A DNA stretch of 59,156 nt from Candidatus Zipacnadia bacterium. GTDB lineage: Bacteria; Armatimonadota; Zipacnadia; Zipacnadales; UBA5352. This document shows positions 42,097-52,357 of the stretch, one piece after another (the stretch's first letter is position 1; each line of letters opens with the position of its first letter). The stretch is from the NCBI GenBank assembly GCA_029820295.1, contig JALGVA010000008.1:1-59156 (forward strand), in the 5' to 3' direction. A program made the translations under genes and the position numbers. The notes beneath the pieces are model-generated. The model was not told where the DNA came from and did not search any database. It saw only the letters and a program-made list of their open reading frames with translations.

Positions 42097-42666
42097 ATGG
42101 AGAAGGTCCTGCTGGTGATCGGCGACGCCGCTGAAGTGACGGACACGCTCTACCCCTACTACCGCATCCCCGAGGACGGCTACGAGATCCTGGTGGCCGC
42201 GCCGGAGAAGCGCGTGTACCACCTCGTGCAGCACGACCTGCACCCGGACTGGGACATCACCGTCGAGTCGAAGGGCTACAACTTCGCCTCGGACATCGCC
42301 TTCGCCGACATCAACGAGGAGGAGTACCTGGGCCTGGTCATCTCCGGTGGCCGGGCGCCGGAGTACCTCCGCTACGACGAGGACCTGATGCGCATCACGC
42401 GGCACTTCGGTGAGACCGGCAAGCCCATCGCCGTCGTCTGCCACGGCATCGAGATCGTGGCGAAGGCCGGCGTGATCGATGGGAAGACGGTCACCTGCGT
42501 GGCCAAGTGCCGCTATGACGCCGAGGTGTGCGGCGCGACCTGGGTGGACGAGCCGGTGGTGGTGGACGGGAACATCGTGAGTGCGCGCACCTTCCACGAC
42601 AACACCGAGTGGATGCGCGAGTACATGAGGCTGCTTAACGCCGCGCGCGACGGGAAGCGGGAGTAG
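42097..42666 (+). CDS. DJ-1/PfpI-family protein
   Basis: 189 residues. The DJ-1/PfpI fold is shown by YEILVAAPEKR, the GLVISGGRAPEYLRYD motif and the nucleophile elbow AVVCHGIEIVA with the conserved cysteine and histidine, followed by GKTVTCVAKCRYD. Members act as glyoxalases, deglycases or stress proteins. A role in removing reactive sugar products would fit the cluster but is not proven. GGAGG precedes ATG 42097. Confidence 0.88.
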   Translation: MEKVLLVIGDAAEVTDTLYPYYRIPEDGYEILVAAPEKRVYHLVQHDLHPDWDITVESKGYNFASDIAFADINEEEYLGLVISGGRAPEYLRYDEDLMRITRHFGETGKPIAVVCHGIEIVAKAGVIDGKTVTCVAKCRYDAEVCGATWVDEPVVVDGNIVSARTFHDNTEWMREYMRLLNAARDGKRE

Positions 42667-42669
42667 GCC

Positions 42670-43881
42670 ATGGCGGACCCCCTGTGCATGCTGCTGGTCG
42701 GCTGCGGGATGATGGGTGCGCGTCATGTGCGCGGGCTGGCCGAGCTTGATGCCGTGGCCCCCGGCGCCGTGCGACTCGCCGCGGTGTGCGACCTGCGGCG
42801 GGACAGCGCCGAGGCCGTGGCGGACGAAGCGGCCGATCTGCTCGGGCACCGCCCGGCGGTCTTCACTGACCTGGGGGCGGCCCTCGCCGACGTGAGCGCT
42901 CTCGACGCCGCGGACGTAGTCACCGAGCCGCGCTCCCACGATGAGGTTACCGTGACGCTCCTCGACGTCGGACTGCACGTCATCTGCGAGAAGCCGCTGG
43001 CGCTCACCGTGGCGCGCGCGCAGCGCATGGTAGGCGCCGCTGAAAGCCACGGGCGGGTGCTGGCCGCTGCGGAGAACAACCGCCGCGACCCGATGCTGCG
43101 CCTGGCGCAGGCCGCGCTGAGGGCGGGGGTGATCGGCCGGCTCAACTTCGCGCTCGACCTCACGATCGCGCGCGGCGACCACATCATCGGCACGGCGTGG
43201 CGCCATCGGCGCGCGCAGGGCGGCGTGCTGCTGGATGTCGCGGTGCATCGGGGCTACGCCCTGGAGTGCCTCATGGGGCCGGTCAGCTCGCTCGCGGGAC
43301 AGGCACAGCAGGTGCAGGCGGAGCGCTCGGGCAGCGAGTACGACGGCACGCAGGCGCACGTCGAGGTGGACTCGGAGGACTGCTTCACGGCGGCGCTGGA
43401 GTTCGAGAGCGGGGCGCAGGGCCAGTGGACGGCCCACTTCGCCAGCGCCGGCGAGACGATGAGCCACAGGCTGATCATGGGAGCGGAGGGCACGATGGCG
43501 GTGCCGGGCGAGCGCTCCGGGAGGCCGCCGCGGGTGCGACGTGGCGAGGACGAGCTGCCACCAGAGGCACTTGTTGAGGCCATGCCGGACTGGGCGCTGA
43601 GCGAGATGGAGGCGCGGCTGTTCGGGTCGGAGCGCCCGTGGTCATACTCATTGACGAGCGCCGAGACCGACCGCAAGCTGATCGCGGCGGAGATGCACGA
43701 CTTCGCCCAGGCCGTACGCACGGGCCGCCCGCCGGAGGCGGACGGGATAGCCGGGCTGCGCTCGGTCGCGCTCGTAGCCTCCGTGCTGGAATCTGCCGCA
43801 GCAGGCCGCGCGGTGCGCGTCGATGAGGTGCTGTCCGGCGAGGTGCATGCCTGGCAGGACACGCTGGAGGCCGTCATCTGA
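42670..43881 (+). CDS. Gfo/Idh/MocA-family oxidoreductase
   Basis: 403 residues. The NAD(P)-binding start is LLVGCGMMGARHVRGLAEL; the catalytic EKP motif appears as HVICEKPLALTVARAQRM; and the second domain has GGVLLDVAVHRGYALECLMG, with D and H in the family positions. It starts three bases after the DJ-1 stop. It likely oxidises or reduces a sugar, polyol or aminosugar; the substrate cannot be told. Confidence 0.9.
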   Translation: MADPLCMLLVGCGMMGARHVRGLAELDAVAPGAVRLAAVCDLRRDSAEAVADEAADLLGHRPAVFTDLGAALADVSALDAADVVTEPRSHDEVTVTLLDVGLHVICEKPLALTVARAQRMVGAAESHGRVLAAAENNRRDPMLRLAQAALRAGVIGRLNFALDLTIARGDHIIGTAWRHRRAQGGVLLDVAVHRGYALECLMGPVSSLAGQAQQVQAERSGSEYDGTQAHVEVDSEDCFTAALEFESGAQGQWTAHFASAGETMSHRLIMGAEGTMAVPGERSGRPPRVRRGEDELPPEALVEAMPDWALSEMEARLFGSERPWSYSLTSAETDRKLIAAEMHDFAQAVRTGRPPEADGIAGLRSVALVASVLESAAAGRAVRVDEVLSGEVHAWQDTLEAVI

Positions 43882-43954
43882 GGGCGGAGGACACCCCCCC
43901 GCGCAGCGATGGCAGGTCACGAACGCAGCCGCGCTGCCGGAGGAGGGAGCGATC

Positions 43955-46900
43955 GTGCGCGAGCTGACCGTCTGTGCCCTGCTGCTCTCGACCGGGGCCT
44001 GGGCGTGCGCGCAGTATGACCGGGAGCCCGACACCTTCTACCCGCCTGAGGATGAGGTGCAGGCCTCCCTGCAGCGCTTCCTGTCCCTGCGCAAGCTCGG
44101 CGCTTTCGAGGGGATGCTCAAGCGGCCCGAGATCGAGGCCGAGCGCGCGCGTTTCGCGGCTGACCCGGAGGGCTATCAGCGCGGCTTCCGCGAGACCGCC
44201 GACTACTGGCGCGCGCGGAGCGACGACTTCCTGCGCGCCATGCTCCCCGCCGAGAACCCGCACATGCTGGTGCCCGGCTACGCCCTCGGCTGTCCGCTGC
44301 ACCTGGGCGGGGTGAGCACGCTGCAGCCCATCTGGGGGCGGCCCAACCACTTCCGCTGCACGGTCGGTCGTGAGGAGTGGGGGCCGGGCATGGAGGTCAC
44401 CAACCCGGGCACCGGTGAGGCGGTCACCATCACCGACGATGGCTCGGGCTGGCAGTGCCCCGAGGGCTTCCCCAACCCCGGGACCTACTGGTTCGTCGCC
44501 GCCTACCGCCTGTCGCTGATAGGCACGCTCACTTCAAGGCCCTACCGTCCCTGGGCCGACTTCGACGGCCCCGTCACCCGCGCCGCGATCTGGTGCCTGG
44601 GCTACCTGCACGCTATCTCCGGGGAGCCGGACTACGCCCACAAGGTCTTCGTCATCCTCACCAGGCTGGCCGATGTCTACCGCAACTACACGAGCCTGCA
44701 CAACTGGCGCACCTACCCCGCGCGCGCCTACATCGAGGACCACAACTTCGAGCCCAACAACATCCACAACTGCCTCGAGGCCTACGACATGTGCTTCGAG
44801 GCCCTCGACGATGACGCGCAGATTCTTGAGTGGTTCGCGCAGACACGCGACGATCCCGACCTCAACGACGACGGCCGCGTCGATGCCGACGACATCCGCT
44901 ACCACATCGAGCGCAACCTGTTCGGCTACATGTACGAGTACCTGCACCGGGCCATCCCGCTGGGCCGGGGCAACACGCGCACCACCCAGGTGCGCTCGAT
45001 GATGGAGATGGCGCTCAACTTCCGCCACGACGCGCTCTTTGAGGAGTCGCTCAACGGGCGCTATGGCATCGCGAATCTGATCACCAACTGCATCTACCGC
45101 GACGGCCGGTTCTACGAGGACAGCACGGGCTACTCGGTCGGCGTCAACGCCTCCTACCTGCAGTTCGCGGACTTCATCGAGCGCTTCCGCGGGCGGGAGA
45201 CATACCCCGAGGGCGTGAGCGCCGACGAGGCGCTGGGGCCGCGGCTGGCACGCATCCGCACTTTCGGCGAGCGGGCCGACTGCGCCGGGCGGCTGCCGCT
45301 GTGGGGAGACGGCGGCAACGCCCGCACGCCGCGGTTCAGCCCGCATGATCAGGCCCAGCCCTCGGTCCTGTTCGGGGACATCGGCTACGGCATCATGCGC
45401 TCCATCGGCCCCCCGGAGGAGCAACTGCACCTGTGCTTCTACTTCGCGCAATCGGGCGCCGGGCACGGCCACACCAGCCAGCTCATGATCAAGCCGATCC
45501 GCTTCGGCTACGACTTCTCCGCCGACCTGGGCTATCCGCACAACCTGTCCTCGCCCAAGCGCCACGAGTGGTACTCGTGCACCACCACGCACAACTGCGT
45601 GATCGTGGATGAGATGGAGCAACGCACCGGCTGCACGGGCTCGCTCGACCTCTACGCCGACGCGGGCTGGCTGCAGCTCACGGCGGCGCAATCGCGCGAT
45701 GCCTACGAGAGCGCGGACCTGTACCACCGCACCGCGGCCATCGTGTCCATGGGCGACGACGCCCACTACATCGTGGACATCTTCCGGGTGCGCGGGGGTG
45801 AGCGGCGCGACTGGATCTACCACATGTACTCGGGCGAGGAGTTCGAGCCGGGCTCGCCGGAGCCGCCGGACACGGGAGAACGCTTCCGGCTGGCGCTCGG
45901 CGGCAACCCACCGATGCAGCCGCTTCCGGGGACGCTGGCGGGCCCCGACGTCGAGTGGATGGCCGATACCGGCAATCACTACGGCGACAGCGTAGACGAC
46001 CAGCCGGACCGCAAGAGCGGCTACAGCTACATCAGGGCGCTGCGCCGGACGTCCGCTGAGGGCGACTGGTCCTGTCGCTGGTACGCCGGCGGTGAGGGCG
46101 ATGGCGGGCTGGCGCTGTGGATGGCGGGCGGCCCGGGGCGGACGCTCTTCCGCGGCAGCGGCGAGGGCCAGGGCGCGCCGACGCGAAGCCCCTGGGACAC
46201 CTACGTCGTCGCGCGCGATGATAGCGAGGCGACCGGCTCGGACGAGAGCGTCTTCTGCGCGGTCTTCGAGCCCTTCCGGGGCGAGCCCCGCATCGAGGCC
46301 GTGCAGTGGCTGACGCTCGCCGAGGACTCACCGACCGAAGGCATGCCCGCCGCGGTCCGGGTCACCACGCCCGAGGGCAGCTTCGTGGTGTTCTCGTCGC
46401 TCGAGCGCGGGCCTCTCTACACCTTCACCGACGGCCGCGAGCAGTGGCACTTCCAGGGCCGCTTCCACGCACAGCGCGTCCTGGACGGTGGGGCGGTCGA
46501 GACCGTGGACGTCGATCCCGGGCGCGCAGAGCCGCTCGAGGGCACGGTCGAGGAGATCGACTTCGGCGCGGTGGCCGTCCGCGTGAGCAGCCCCACGCCG
46601 CTGCCCGAGGGCGACGCCCTCGCGGGCCGGCCGATCATCTTCGACGACCCCGCCTGGCCGAAGAACGCGATCTTCACCGTAGAGGCGGTGACGCGGGTCG
46701 GCGACGGGAACTACCTCGTCGAACTTACAGACCCGGGCTTCGAGACGGCCGTGGGCACCGTGGACGAGGTGGACGCCGAGGGCAACTCGGTGTTCACGCG
46801 CGACCACCTCGAGAAGCTGTTCAACTGCCACTACCTCTATGACGGCAAGCCCCTCTACACCGCGGACCTGGGGCGTTGGTTCACCATCGAGACGGCCCGC

Positions 46901-47047
46901 ACCGGCTACTTCGCCGTGGGCGACGTGACCGTCCGCTTCCGGGAGCCCGGCGCCGCCACGCAGTTCGCCGCGGGCGATCGTTTCATCATCATGGACGTGT
47001 GTCCGGGCGCCGGCTTCCGCATTCCGATCGTCATGGTTTCACGCTGA
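43955..47047 (+). CDS. Secreted heparinase II/III-like polysaccharide lyase
   Basis: 1030 residues from GTG 43955, with GGAGGAGGGAG just upstream; the N-terminus VRELTVCALLLSTGAWACAQ is a short signal peptide. Residues 100-440 form an (alpha/alpha) toroid (RAAIWCLGYLHAISGEPDYA, HNFEPNNIHNCLEAYD, FRHDALFEES). From about residue 480 the heparinase II/III beta domain shows FAQSGAGHGHTSQLMIKP and the following YGDFSADLGY-like strand, where the GHGH site is conserved. A further 250-residue beta tail follows. The predicted role is cleavage of acidic polysaccharides (uronic-acid-containing glycans) outside the cell. It ends the plus-strand cluster that began at 34151. Confidence 0.83.
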   Translation: MRELTVCALLLSTGAWACAQYDREPDTFYPPEDEVQASLQRFLSLRKLGAFEGMLKRPEIEAERARFAADPEGYQRGFRETADYWRARSDDFLRAMLPAENPHMLVPGYALGCPLHLGGVSTLQPIWGRPNHFRCTVGREEWGPGMEVTNPGTGEAVTITDDGSGWQCPEGFPNPGTYWFVAAYRLSLIGTLTSRPYRPWADFDGPVTRAAIWCLGYLHAISGEPDYAHKVFVILTRLADVYRNYTSLHNWRTYPARAYIEDHNFEPNNIHNCLEAYDMCFEALDDDAQILEWFAQTRDDPDLNDDGRVDADDIRYHIERNLFGYMYEYLHRAIPLGRGNTRTTQVRSMMEMALNFRHDALFEESLNGRYGIANLITNCIYRDGRFYEDSTGYSVGVNASYLQFADFIERFRGRETYPEGVSADEALGPRLARIRTFGERADCAGRLPLWGDGGNARTPRFSPHDQAQPSVLFGDIGYGIMRSIGPPEEQLHLCFYFAQSGAGHGHTSQLMIKPIRFGYDFSADLGYPHNLSSPKRHEWYSCTTTHNCVIVDEMEQRTGCTGSLDLYADAGWLQLTAAQSRDAYESADLYHRTAAIVSMGDDAHYIVDIFRVRGGERRDWIYHMYSGEEFEPGSPEPPDTGERFRLALGGNPPMQPLPGTLAGPDVEWMADTGNHYGDSVDDQPDRKSGYSYIRALRRTSAEGDWSCRWYAGGEGDGGLALWMAGGPGRTLFRGSGEGQGAPTRSPWDTYVVARDDSEATGSDESVFCAVFEPFRGEPRIEAVQWLTLAEDSPTEGMPAAVRVTTPEGSFVVFSSLERGPLYTFTDGREQWHFQGRFHAQRVLDGGAVETVDVDPGRAEPLEGTVEEIDFGAVAVRVSSPTPLPEGDALAGRPIIFDDPAWPKNAIFTVEAVTRVGDGNYLVELTDPGFETAVGTVDEVDAEGNSVFTRDHLEKLFNCHYLYDGKPLYTADLGRWFTIETARTGYFAVGDVTVRFREPGAATQFAAGDRFIIMDVCPGAGFRIPIVMVSR

Positions 47048-47300
47048 CAGCGCCGCAAGCGATCTGATCGGACGGCACGGAGTGAGTGCTCCGCCGCCGA
47101 AACAGGCGGCAGGACAACTGACACAAGAACGTTTCTCGAAATATCATGCGCGTGTCAGACGATGGGAGGCGACGAGCCAGATGACGCGCACTCGGCCCCC
47201 CCATCCTCGCAGGACGCCATCGCACAGGCCATGCAGCCCACCCCGTCGTCCCGCCCCTCGCGGGCTGACTGCGGCGCCACCTGAGGCGTCACCGCGGCCT

Positions 47301-48518
47301 TCATCGCGCCGACCGCGCCCGGCTCATGCGCTCCCGGTGCAGGCCGTCGGCGCTGACGGCGCGACCGGGCATGGCGTTCGAGCGCAACTCGCCCTGACCC
47401 ATGTAGCGCATCTCGAAGCCCTCGGCGGTCGGCGCCACCTCGCACCATGCGATGTCGTCGTCGCGGCTGTCGCCGGAGATGCCCTGGCCGAAGATCGGCT
47501 CCGGATGCTTCTGCCACCGGCCGAGGCGATGCTCGACGCCGCGCCACTCGGCCAGCTCCATCCCGTCGATGAAGGTGACGCGGCGGGCTTCGGCGCTGGA
47601 GTACTGCGGCACCGGGTGCCGGTCGAAGTAGAGCTCGTTGGCGGCGAAGGTCATGACTCCAATGGCGGGCTGCCCGCAGGAGTCCTTCTGAACGAGCATC
47701 GTGCGCGACAGGCAGTCGTACGGCCCGCGCGCCTCGTAGTGATCGCCGAACGTCTCGCCGCCGAAGCGGGCGAAGTAGACGTGCCGGCGCGTGGTGTTGA
47801 GCCAGAACATCCACGGCACGCCGTGCAGGTCAACCGCGAGGCTCGGCCGCCACAGCTCCTCCATGTGCGTCTCGAAGCTGCCCGAGCGCCCGCTCGCGAT
47901 CAGGTTGGTGCCGACCCGGCGCTTGATGATGATCTCGGACGAGCGCAGCAGATCGTGGATCGCCCAGCGCGCACCATCGTGCAAGGCATAGGAGATGGTC
48001 GAGCCGCCGCCGGGGCGAAGCCGGGCGTAGCGCTCCGGGTGGCGCCGCAGGTCCAGCTTCCCTTCGCCCTGGCAGGCGATGAGCACGGTGCCTGCGGGTG
48101 TCGTCGCGATCGAGGGCCACGAGGAGCAGAAGTGCGCCACCATCTCGTCCCCGGCCCGGCCGGACGCGTCGGTCCACGTCTGGCCATCCGCCGAACGCGT
48201 GTAGTAGACTCGACGCGTGCGCTCGAAGGCGATGTGGCGTGTCCCGCCGGGATCGATCCACACCGACGGCTGCTCGGCGCCCGCCGCGACGCGGTTGACG
48301 GCATCGCCGACCCGCTCGAACAGCGTGCCTTCGCCCGGGATGTAGACCGCAGGCTCGCCCGAGGGCAGCCACGCGGCATCGCACAGCTCCGCGCTCTCAG
48401 CGATCCGCTCCGGGCCGGCCCACGCCGACCGCTCGCCCAGCCGCGCCTGCGGGCCCTCGCCCGAGGCATCGCACTGCAGCCGCCAGATGCCGGACGCGTC
48501 CGAGTGGAGCACCGTCAG
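47301..48518 (-). pseudogene. Truncated sialidase/GH43-fold-like gene
   Basis: From about residue 75 onward the frame is clearly protein-like: SDASGIWRLQC, WIDPGGTRHIAFERTRRVYY, TRSADGQTWTDASG, LAVDLHGVPWMFWLN, DDDIAWCEVAP, YMGQGELRSNAMPG, SADGLHRERM. This is a propeller fold of the BNR/GH43/GH32 kind. No start codon or signal peptide precedes the homologous part; upstream codons run antisense through an unrelated plus-strand fragment. The end (SADGLHRERMSRARSAR) appears cut too, since such proteins continue after SADGLHWE. I therefore read it as a remnant lacking its N-terminus and probably its C-terminus. The 47048-47300 stretch beyond shows nothing certain. Confidence 0.55.
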
Positions 48519-48890
48519 GCGGTCGCTGACGTCGGCGCGCTGGCGGCGCGGCACCCACGCCTGCAGATCGTCATCGAGTCCGGGCCGCTGAAGATCCTCT
48601 ACTTCATCGAGCCGATCGAGCGGCCCATGCATGCGCGCCCGAACGTCTGGCTGTGCGCCGCCAACCTGTGCAACTGGCTGGGCCTCGAGCGCCTGTGCGC
48701 GGCCGGCCTGGGCGACCGCCTGCTCTTCGGCACGCACGCGCCCCGCTTCAACGCGCACGTGGCCATGGGCCCGGTCGCCATGGACCGCATGAGCCCTGAC
48801 GAGAAGCGCGCCCTCGCCGGCGAAAACCTGCGGCGACTGCTCGGGCTCGCGGCGGCTCCCGCGCAGTCGGAGGAGGCCTTCAGGCCCGTT
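48516..48890 (+). pseudogene. Amidohydrolase C-terminal fragment
   Basis: Reading plus, VADVGALAARHPRLQIVI then ESGPLKILYFIEP, GLGDRLLFGTHAPRF and MSPDEKRALAGENLRRLLGL form the second half of an amidohydrolase-family TIM barrel (LAxRxPxLxxVI, DRxLFGTxxP, GxNxxRLLGL). The first half is missing, and no stop is found before the antisense gene at 48897. It meets the minus-strand remnant head to head near 48515. Confidence 0.6.
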
Positions 48891-48896
48891 GAGAGC

Positions 48897-51800
48897 CTAC
48901 TCCTCCGTGATGAGGGTCATTGTCGCGTAGGGCGCCAGCGCCACGTCGCTCCTCTCTCCGTCGATGGTCACCTGCACCGTCCGGTCCTCATCGGCGAAGT
49001 TCATGAGCAGCACCAGGATCCTCCCGTCGTTCTCGAACGCGGCCCAGTCGAAGCGCTCGAGGCCCTCGACCGTCACGCGGTCGTCGCACCGCTGCTCCTC
49101 GCTGAAGTAGTCCGCATACTGCGCCATGATCTCAGCCGCCTCGGAGACGGCGTAGAAGCCACCACCGGTCATGGAGGCGAGCTGCCAGATCAGCACACCG
49201 CGACAGCCGCTGTGCACGAACTGGCGCAGGATGCGGTTCCGGTAGGCCCGCTCATCGGGCGCCGGACCGGCGTCGGTGTTGTGCATCCGGTACCACCGCT
49301 CGGCGCCCATCAACGGCGTGTCGCCGAGCGCCTCGACGGTCGCGCGCACGCGCTCGAAGTCGCCTCCGTAGCCGGCGATGGCGAAGTCGATGTGTGGCGC
49401 CAGCAGCGTCCAGTCAACGCCGTAGTGCCTCTTCGTACGCTCGGACTGGAAGCCCGAGTAGACCGAGAACTCCACCGGCCGGTCCGCCCTGTGCACGATG
49501 TCCCGCAGCCGCCCGGCCATCTCTGCGTTCTGGGCGCAGCGGAAGCTGGTCCACTCATCGGGGTACTGCTCCAGCAGTATCCGCGCGCTCAGTGGCTCCC
49601 CGGCGTCGAGCCCGGCGAACCGGCGGAAGGCCGCCAGGCAGCGCTCACAGGTGCAGAACGTCGGCGGGTCGATGACGGCGTGCTCCAGGTCCCAGTCCAC
49701 CGCGTCCAGGGGGTAGCTGTTGAGCACCTCGAGGATCCGGCGCTCCAGCTCGCTCATGATGGGCTGCCCGTCCGCCAGCAACCAGGTCGGGCACACGATA
49801 TCCTCCAGACGGTTGCCGTCGAAGTCCACCGCGAGCACCTCAGGATGCTGCTCCAGGAAAGCCTCCACCGCCGGAGTGAGACGCCCCCCGTGGCGGCCGT
49901 AGCGCGCGCTGTACTCATCCCATCCCAGCACCCACCACACGTGCGCCCCCCTGTGCAGCAGGTGCGGGTACAGGTTGTTGTCGCGGAAGCCGAACACCCA
50001 CGTCATGCCCGACGCCCACGCGTTGTCCGCGAACGCCTGCACCACAGTCGGGTTGTAGAGCCACTGCCCGCTGTAGCAGGGCGTAATGCGCACCCCCTCC
50101 GGCCGTACGTTCTTCAGCGGCGGGAGCATCACCAGCCGGCTCCTGCGCGGCACCTCCGTCACCGCGCCGTCCAGCGACTGGAAGTAGGTGTACATCGCCA
50201 GCTCCTGCCGCGGCGCGTCCGCGGGCGCGCGGAACAGTAGCCCGACGATCTCCCGCGCGCGCTCAGAGCCGAGCGCCTCACATTTCATGTCAAGCTCGAT
50301 GACGTACTGCCGGCCCACCTCAACCGGCACGGTCCCGCCATTGAGCCACACCGCCTGCGCCCGGTCGGCCTTCGCCGGCGTGGACACCAGCTTCGCACAC
50401 ATGGAGCCGTCGGGACCCTCCGGCTTGATCGCCGACTGGCCCTCCCACACCTCGCCCTCGAAGTCCCCGATCCCGATGAGGTCCTCGTCGCTGCCCTTCT
50501 CGTGCATCACCACGTTGTCCACCCACCAGGTGCCGGTCACCCCGCGATCGCCCCACTTGATGAGCACCGGGGTGACATCGACCACTCCCGGGTAGGCGGT
50601 TACGGTCATCTCCGCGTGGTGCCAGTCCTCGGTCCCGCCGGCCTGTATGGTCGGCTGGTAGTGCGCCGGGCTGTCGGTCGCCGTCCCCCACCGCAGCGAC
50701 ACCTCCATCCCCTCATGCGGCACGCGCTCGTAGGTCACATAGTAGCGCGCCATCCGCACTCCATCGCTCTGGAAGGTGCCCGCCTTCGTCACCGTCGGGT
50801 TGCCGCCACCGACCGGCTCGACCGCCACATACTCCAGGAAGTCGGGCACCTCCACCACCATCCGGTAATCATCCATGGGCAGCCCCATGGGCGCGTGCAC
50901 GTAGGGCCTGATGAGCTGGGCGCTGTCGCACGGGAACCGGTAGGTATCGTTCGGCGGGAAGAGCTGCTTCTGGTCCGCGCCGGCGTAGAGCATGCAGATC
51001 AGGCGGGCACGCTCCGCCTGTTCCCCCGCCCACAGGCCCTCATCAGCGGCGCTCGCGGTCTGCATGCCCTCGGCGGTCAGCGACCGCCGCCAACCCTCGC
51101 CGGCGGTCTCCGGGGCAACCAGCCACGACGGCTCGACCAGGCGGTCACCGGCGGTCAGCACCGGCCTGACGGCGGGGTCGTCGCGGGTCGCCGATGCCTC
51201 GATCGCCAGGTAGTTCGGCCCCTGAGCCAGCCGGAGCAACGTCTCCTCCTCCACCGCCACAGGCGTGCCGTTCAGGTACACCGTCGCATCGGCGTTCGTG
51301 GTGGCCAGGTCCAGGTACACCATCGCCGCCGCCACCCGTTGCGGGATGGCCGCCGACCGCGCAAATGTGCTGTCGCCCGCCCGGAGCACGTAGCTCACCA
51401 GGTACCGGCCGCTCTCAAAGGCAGGCTGCGGGATGCCCACCGCCAGCGTGTGTCGCCCGCCCCCTTCTGTTGAGGCGGATTCGTGCTCGTCGCCCGCGCT
51501 GACGGTTGCCTCCCACACCACGTCTTCCGCGTGTGCGCCCCGAACCGTCCCGTCCAGCACCTGCTCGCGGTCCCGGCTCATCAGCTCGATGCCCGACAGC
51601 GCGGGCCCGCTCTCGGCGAAGCACAGGAGGCCGAACTCGTCGGGCTGATGGAACTCGCCCTGCAGACCACTCCAGGTGGACCATTCCTCGACGGCGGTTC
51701 GCTCCCGCGCGAAGTTGGCGCGCCACTCACCCTCCGGCCCCGCGCCCAGCGCCGCGAACGGTATCGCCATCTCCACCACGTAGCTCCCGGTGCCGCGCCG

Positions 51801-52265
51801 GGCCATGCACCGCCATTCAGTATCCCATTCCGCGTCCACCGAGGTCTTCTCGATGCTCCCCGTCCCTGAGTTGGCCGCGAAATGGTAGTAGTATGCCATC
51901 CCCGGCGGATGCAGGAACACCTCCACACAGTCATCGGCGAACACGCGCGCATCACGCCCGGTCTCCTCCGCCCGCACGCGGTCCAGCGCATTCAGCTTCG
52001 GCTCCAGGAAGCGGTCGAAGGCCTCCATCGCGATGTACAGGTTCTCGTCATCCCAGCACACGCGCGCCTGGGTCTGGGCCTCGGGCAGACCCCGACCGGT
52101 TGCCGACAGAAACGGCGAGGTGACGTTCGCCGCCAGCCAGCACCCGTCGGCCAGCTCGCCGTCAATCCGCGGCGGCTGCTCGGCACGGTAGGCGGTGATC
52201 AGCGGCTGTCCGTACGCAGCCGCCGCCAGACACAGGGCGCACACTACACTGCACCAATGCCGCAT
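48897..52265 (-). CDS. Secreted CBM9-like plus TIM-barrel protein
   Basis: About 1122 residues from ATG 52265 (MRHWCSVVCALCLAAAAYGQ, signal peptide). Residues 22-220 match the family 9 carbohydrate-binding fold (PPRIDGELADGCWLAA, ARVCWDDENLYIAMEA, DDCVEVFLHPPG). Beta modules and a jelly roll with a domain boundary follow near 620 (VDNVVMHEKGSDEDLIGIGD). A TIM barrel of the GH42/GH10-like sort spans about 760-1040 (DAVDWDLEHAVIDPP, CTCERCLAAFRRFAG, VEFSVYSGFQS, GCRGVLIWQLASMTGGG). The last 60 residues form a beta domain. An extracellular glycosidase is likely; no exact family. It is in a minus-strand run with DUF4838 and DUF4091 proteins. Confidence 0.75.
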   Translation of the reverse strand: MRHWCSVVCALCLAAAAYGQPLITAYRAEQPPRIDGELADGCWLAANVTSPFLSATGRGLPEAQTQARVCWDDENLYIAMEAFDRFLEPKLNALDRVRAEETGRDARVFADDCVEVFLHPPGMAYYYHFAANSGTGSIEKTSVDAEWDTEWRCMARRGTGSYVVEMAIPFAALGAGPEGEWRANFARERTAVEEWSTWSGLQGEFHQPDEFGLLCFAESGPALSGIELMSRDREQVLDGTVRGAHAEDVVWEATVSAGDEHESASTEGGGRHTLAVGIPQPAFESGRYLVSYVLRAGDSTFARSAAIPQRVAAAMVYLDLATTNADATVYLNGTPVAVEEETLLRLAQGPNYLAIEASATRDDPAVRPVLTAGDRLVEPSWLVAPETAGEGWRRSLTAEGMQTASAADEGLWAGEQAERARLICMLYAGADQKQLFPPNDTYRFPCDSAQLIRPYVHAPMGLPMDDYRMVVEVPDFLEYVAVEPVGGGNPTVTKAGTFQSDGVRMARYYVTYERVPHEGMEVSLRWGTATDSPAHYQPTIQAGGTEDWHHAEMTVTAYPGVVDVTPVLIKWGDRGVTGTWWVDNVVMHEKGSDEDLIGIGDFEGEVWEGQSAIKPEGPDGSMCAKLVSTPAKADRAQAVWLNGGTVPVEVGRQYVIELDMKCEALGSERAREIVGLLFRAPADAPRQELAMYTYFQSLDGAVTEVPRRSRLVMLPPLKNVRPEGVRITPCYSGQWLYNPTVVQAFADNAWASGMTWVFGFRDNNLYPHLLHRGAHVWWVLGWDEYSARYGRHGGRLTPAVEAFLEQHPEVLAVDFDGNRLEDIVCPTWLLADGQPIMSELERRILEVLNSYPLDAVDWDLEHAVIDPPTFCTCERCLAAFRRFAGLDAGEPLSARILLEQYPDEWTSFRCAQNAEMAGRLRDIVHRADRPVEFSVYSGFQSERTKRHYGVDWTLLAPHIDFAIAGYGGDFERVRATVEALGDTPLMGAERWYRMHNTDAGPAPDERAYRNRILRQFVHSGCRGVLIWQLASMTGGGFYAVSEAAEIMAQYADYFSEEQRCDDRVTVEGLERFDWAAFENDGRILVLLMNFADEDRTVQVTIDGERSDVALAPYATMTLITEE

Positions 52266-52357
52266 GCTCACATCACTCACCTCAGAGACTGATACCAGGC
52301 CGTCACGCTCCCACCGTCAGATCTGATGGATCGATGGGCCGCCGCACGCTGAGACCG

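Noticed and set aside
47082-50240. 1052-codon plus-strand open frame
   Set aside because: Mostly antisense to two minus-strand genes; only the part at about 48516-48890 is protein-like, and it is listed as an amidohydrolase fragment.
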